Origin: CAYMTV01 sp964393525
Lineage (GTDB): Bacteria; Patescibacteriota; Microgenomatia; Daviesbacterales; UBA10151
Assembly (NCBI GenBank): GCA_964393525.1
Contig: CAYMTV010000047.1
Location: 1 to 6,493, forward strand
Direction of reading: 5' to 3'
Length of the DNA: 6,493 nucleotides
The notes under the pieces were generated by a model. It saw only the letters and a program-made list of their open reading frames with translations. It made no database searches and was not told the origin of the DNA. The first letter of the stretch is position 1. Each line of letters opens with the position of its first letter. Positions 6,488 through 6,493 of this stretch are shown piece after piece. Position numbers and translations under genes: made by a program.

Positions 6488-6493
6488 ATGCCC
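6488..6493 (+). CDS. Possible start of a rightward gene (only two codons in window)
   Basis: ATG CCC begins at 6488, downstream of a rightward promoter and of a GGAGG core at 6470-6474. The 13-base gap between GGAGG and ATG is longer than the usual 5-9, and only two codons are visible, so this is a guess from context. The TAGAAT at 6484-6489 could instead be a -10 for a start farther right. Confidence 0.15.

Overview
The window holds a compact set of three genes, all on the minus strand and transcribed right to left. An rough count puts the GC content at about 40%. The reading frames are long and intact under the standard code, with TAA, TAA and TAG stops, which argues against a UGA-recoded lineage. 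Nothing identifies the organism firmly. Tight spacing, missing Shine-Dalgarno sites on the minus-strand genes and large poorly characterised proteins would fit a Patescibacteria (CPR) type bacterium, but that is a weak inference.

Layout by transcription. Positions 6396-4009 encode a 795-residue protein with an N-terminal HEIGH zinc-metallopeptidase-like region, a long Gln/Glu-rich coiled linker and a C-terminal von Willebrand factor A (VWA) domain with a complete MIDAS metal site. After 7 bases, 4001-504 encode a 1165-residue protein with a beta-propeller-like N-terminal half, a long coiled coil and a C-terminal AAA+ ATPase of the MoxR/AAA_5/midasin type. After 26 bases, 477-76 encode a 133-residue ASCH (PUA-like) protein. 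The first two are a paired AAA+/VWA system, comparable in principle to MoxR-VWA, RavA-ViaA, CobS-CobT and the midasin ATPase/VWA pair. The likely role is an ATP-driven remodelling or metal-insertion machine in the cytoplasm; the substrate is unknown. The ASCH protein may be an RNA-binding accessory or a passenger.

Each of the three minus-strand genes has a perfect TATAAT hexamer ending 6 or 7 bases before its ATG, and none has a convincing Shine-Dalgarno site. This looks like three separate promoters making leaderless mRNAs, one of which overlaps the stop codon of the gene before it.

The edges also carry signals. At the right end, a good sigma70-type promoter points rightward (TTGATA, 17 bases, TATACT, with an extended -10). 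It is followed at once by a CCTCC/GGAGG hairpin and a T-run, either a terminator/attenuator or a leader that hides a Shine-Dalgarno site, for a gene beyond the window. At the left end, a nested near-perfect palindrome (34-82) lies over the stop codon of the ASCH gene and over the stop of a possible rightward gene whose last 17 codons enter the window. No gene-free stretch exceeds about 100 bases.
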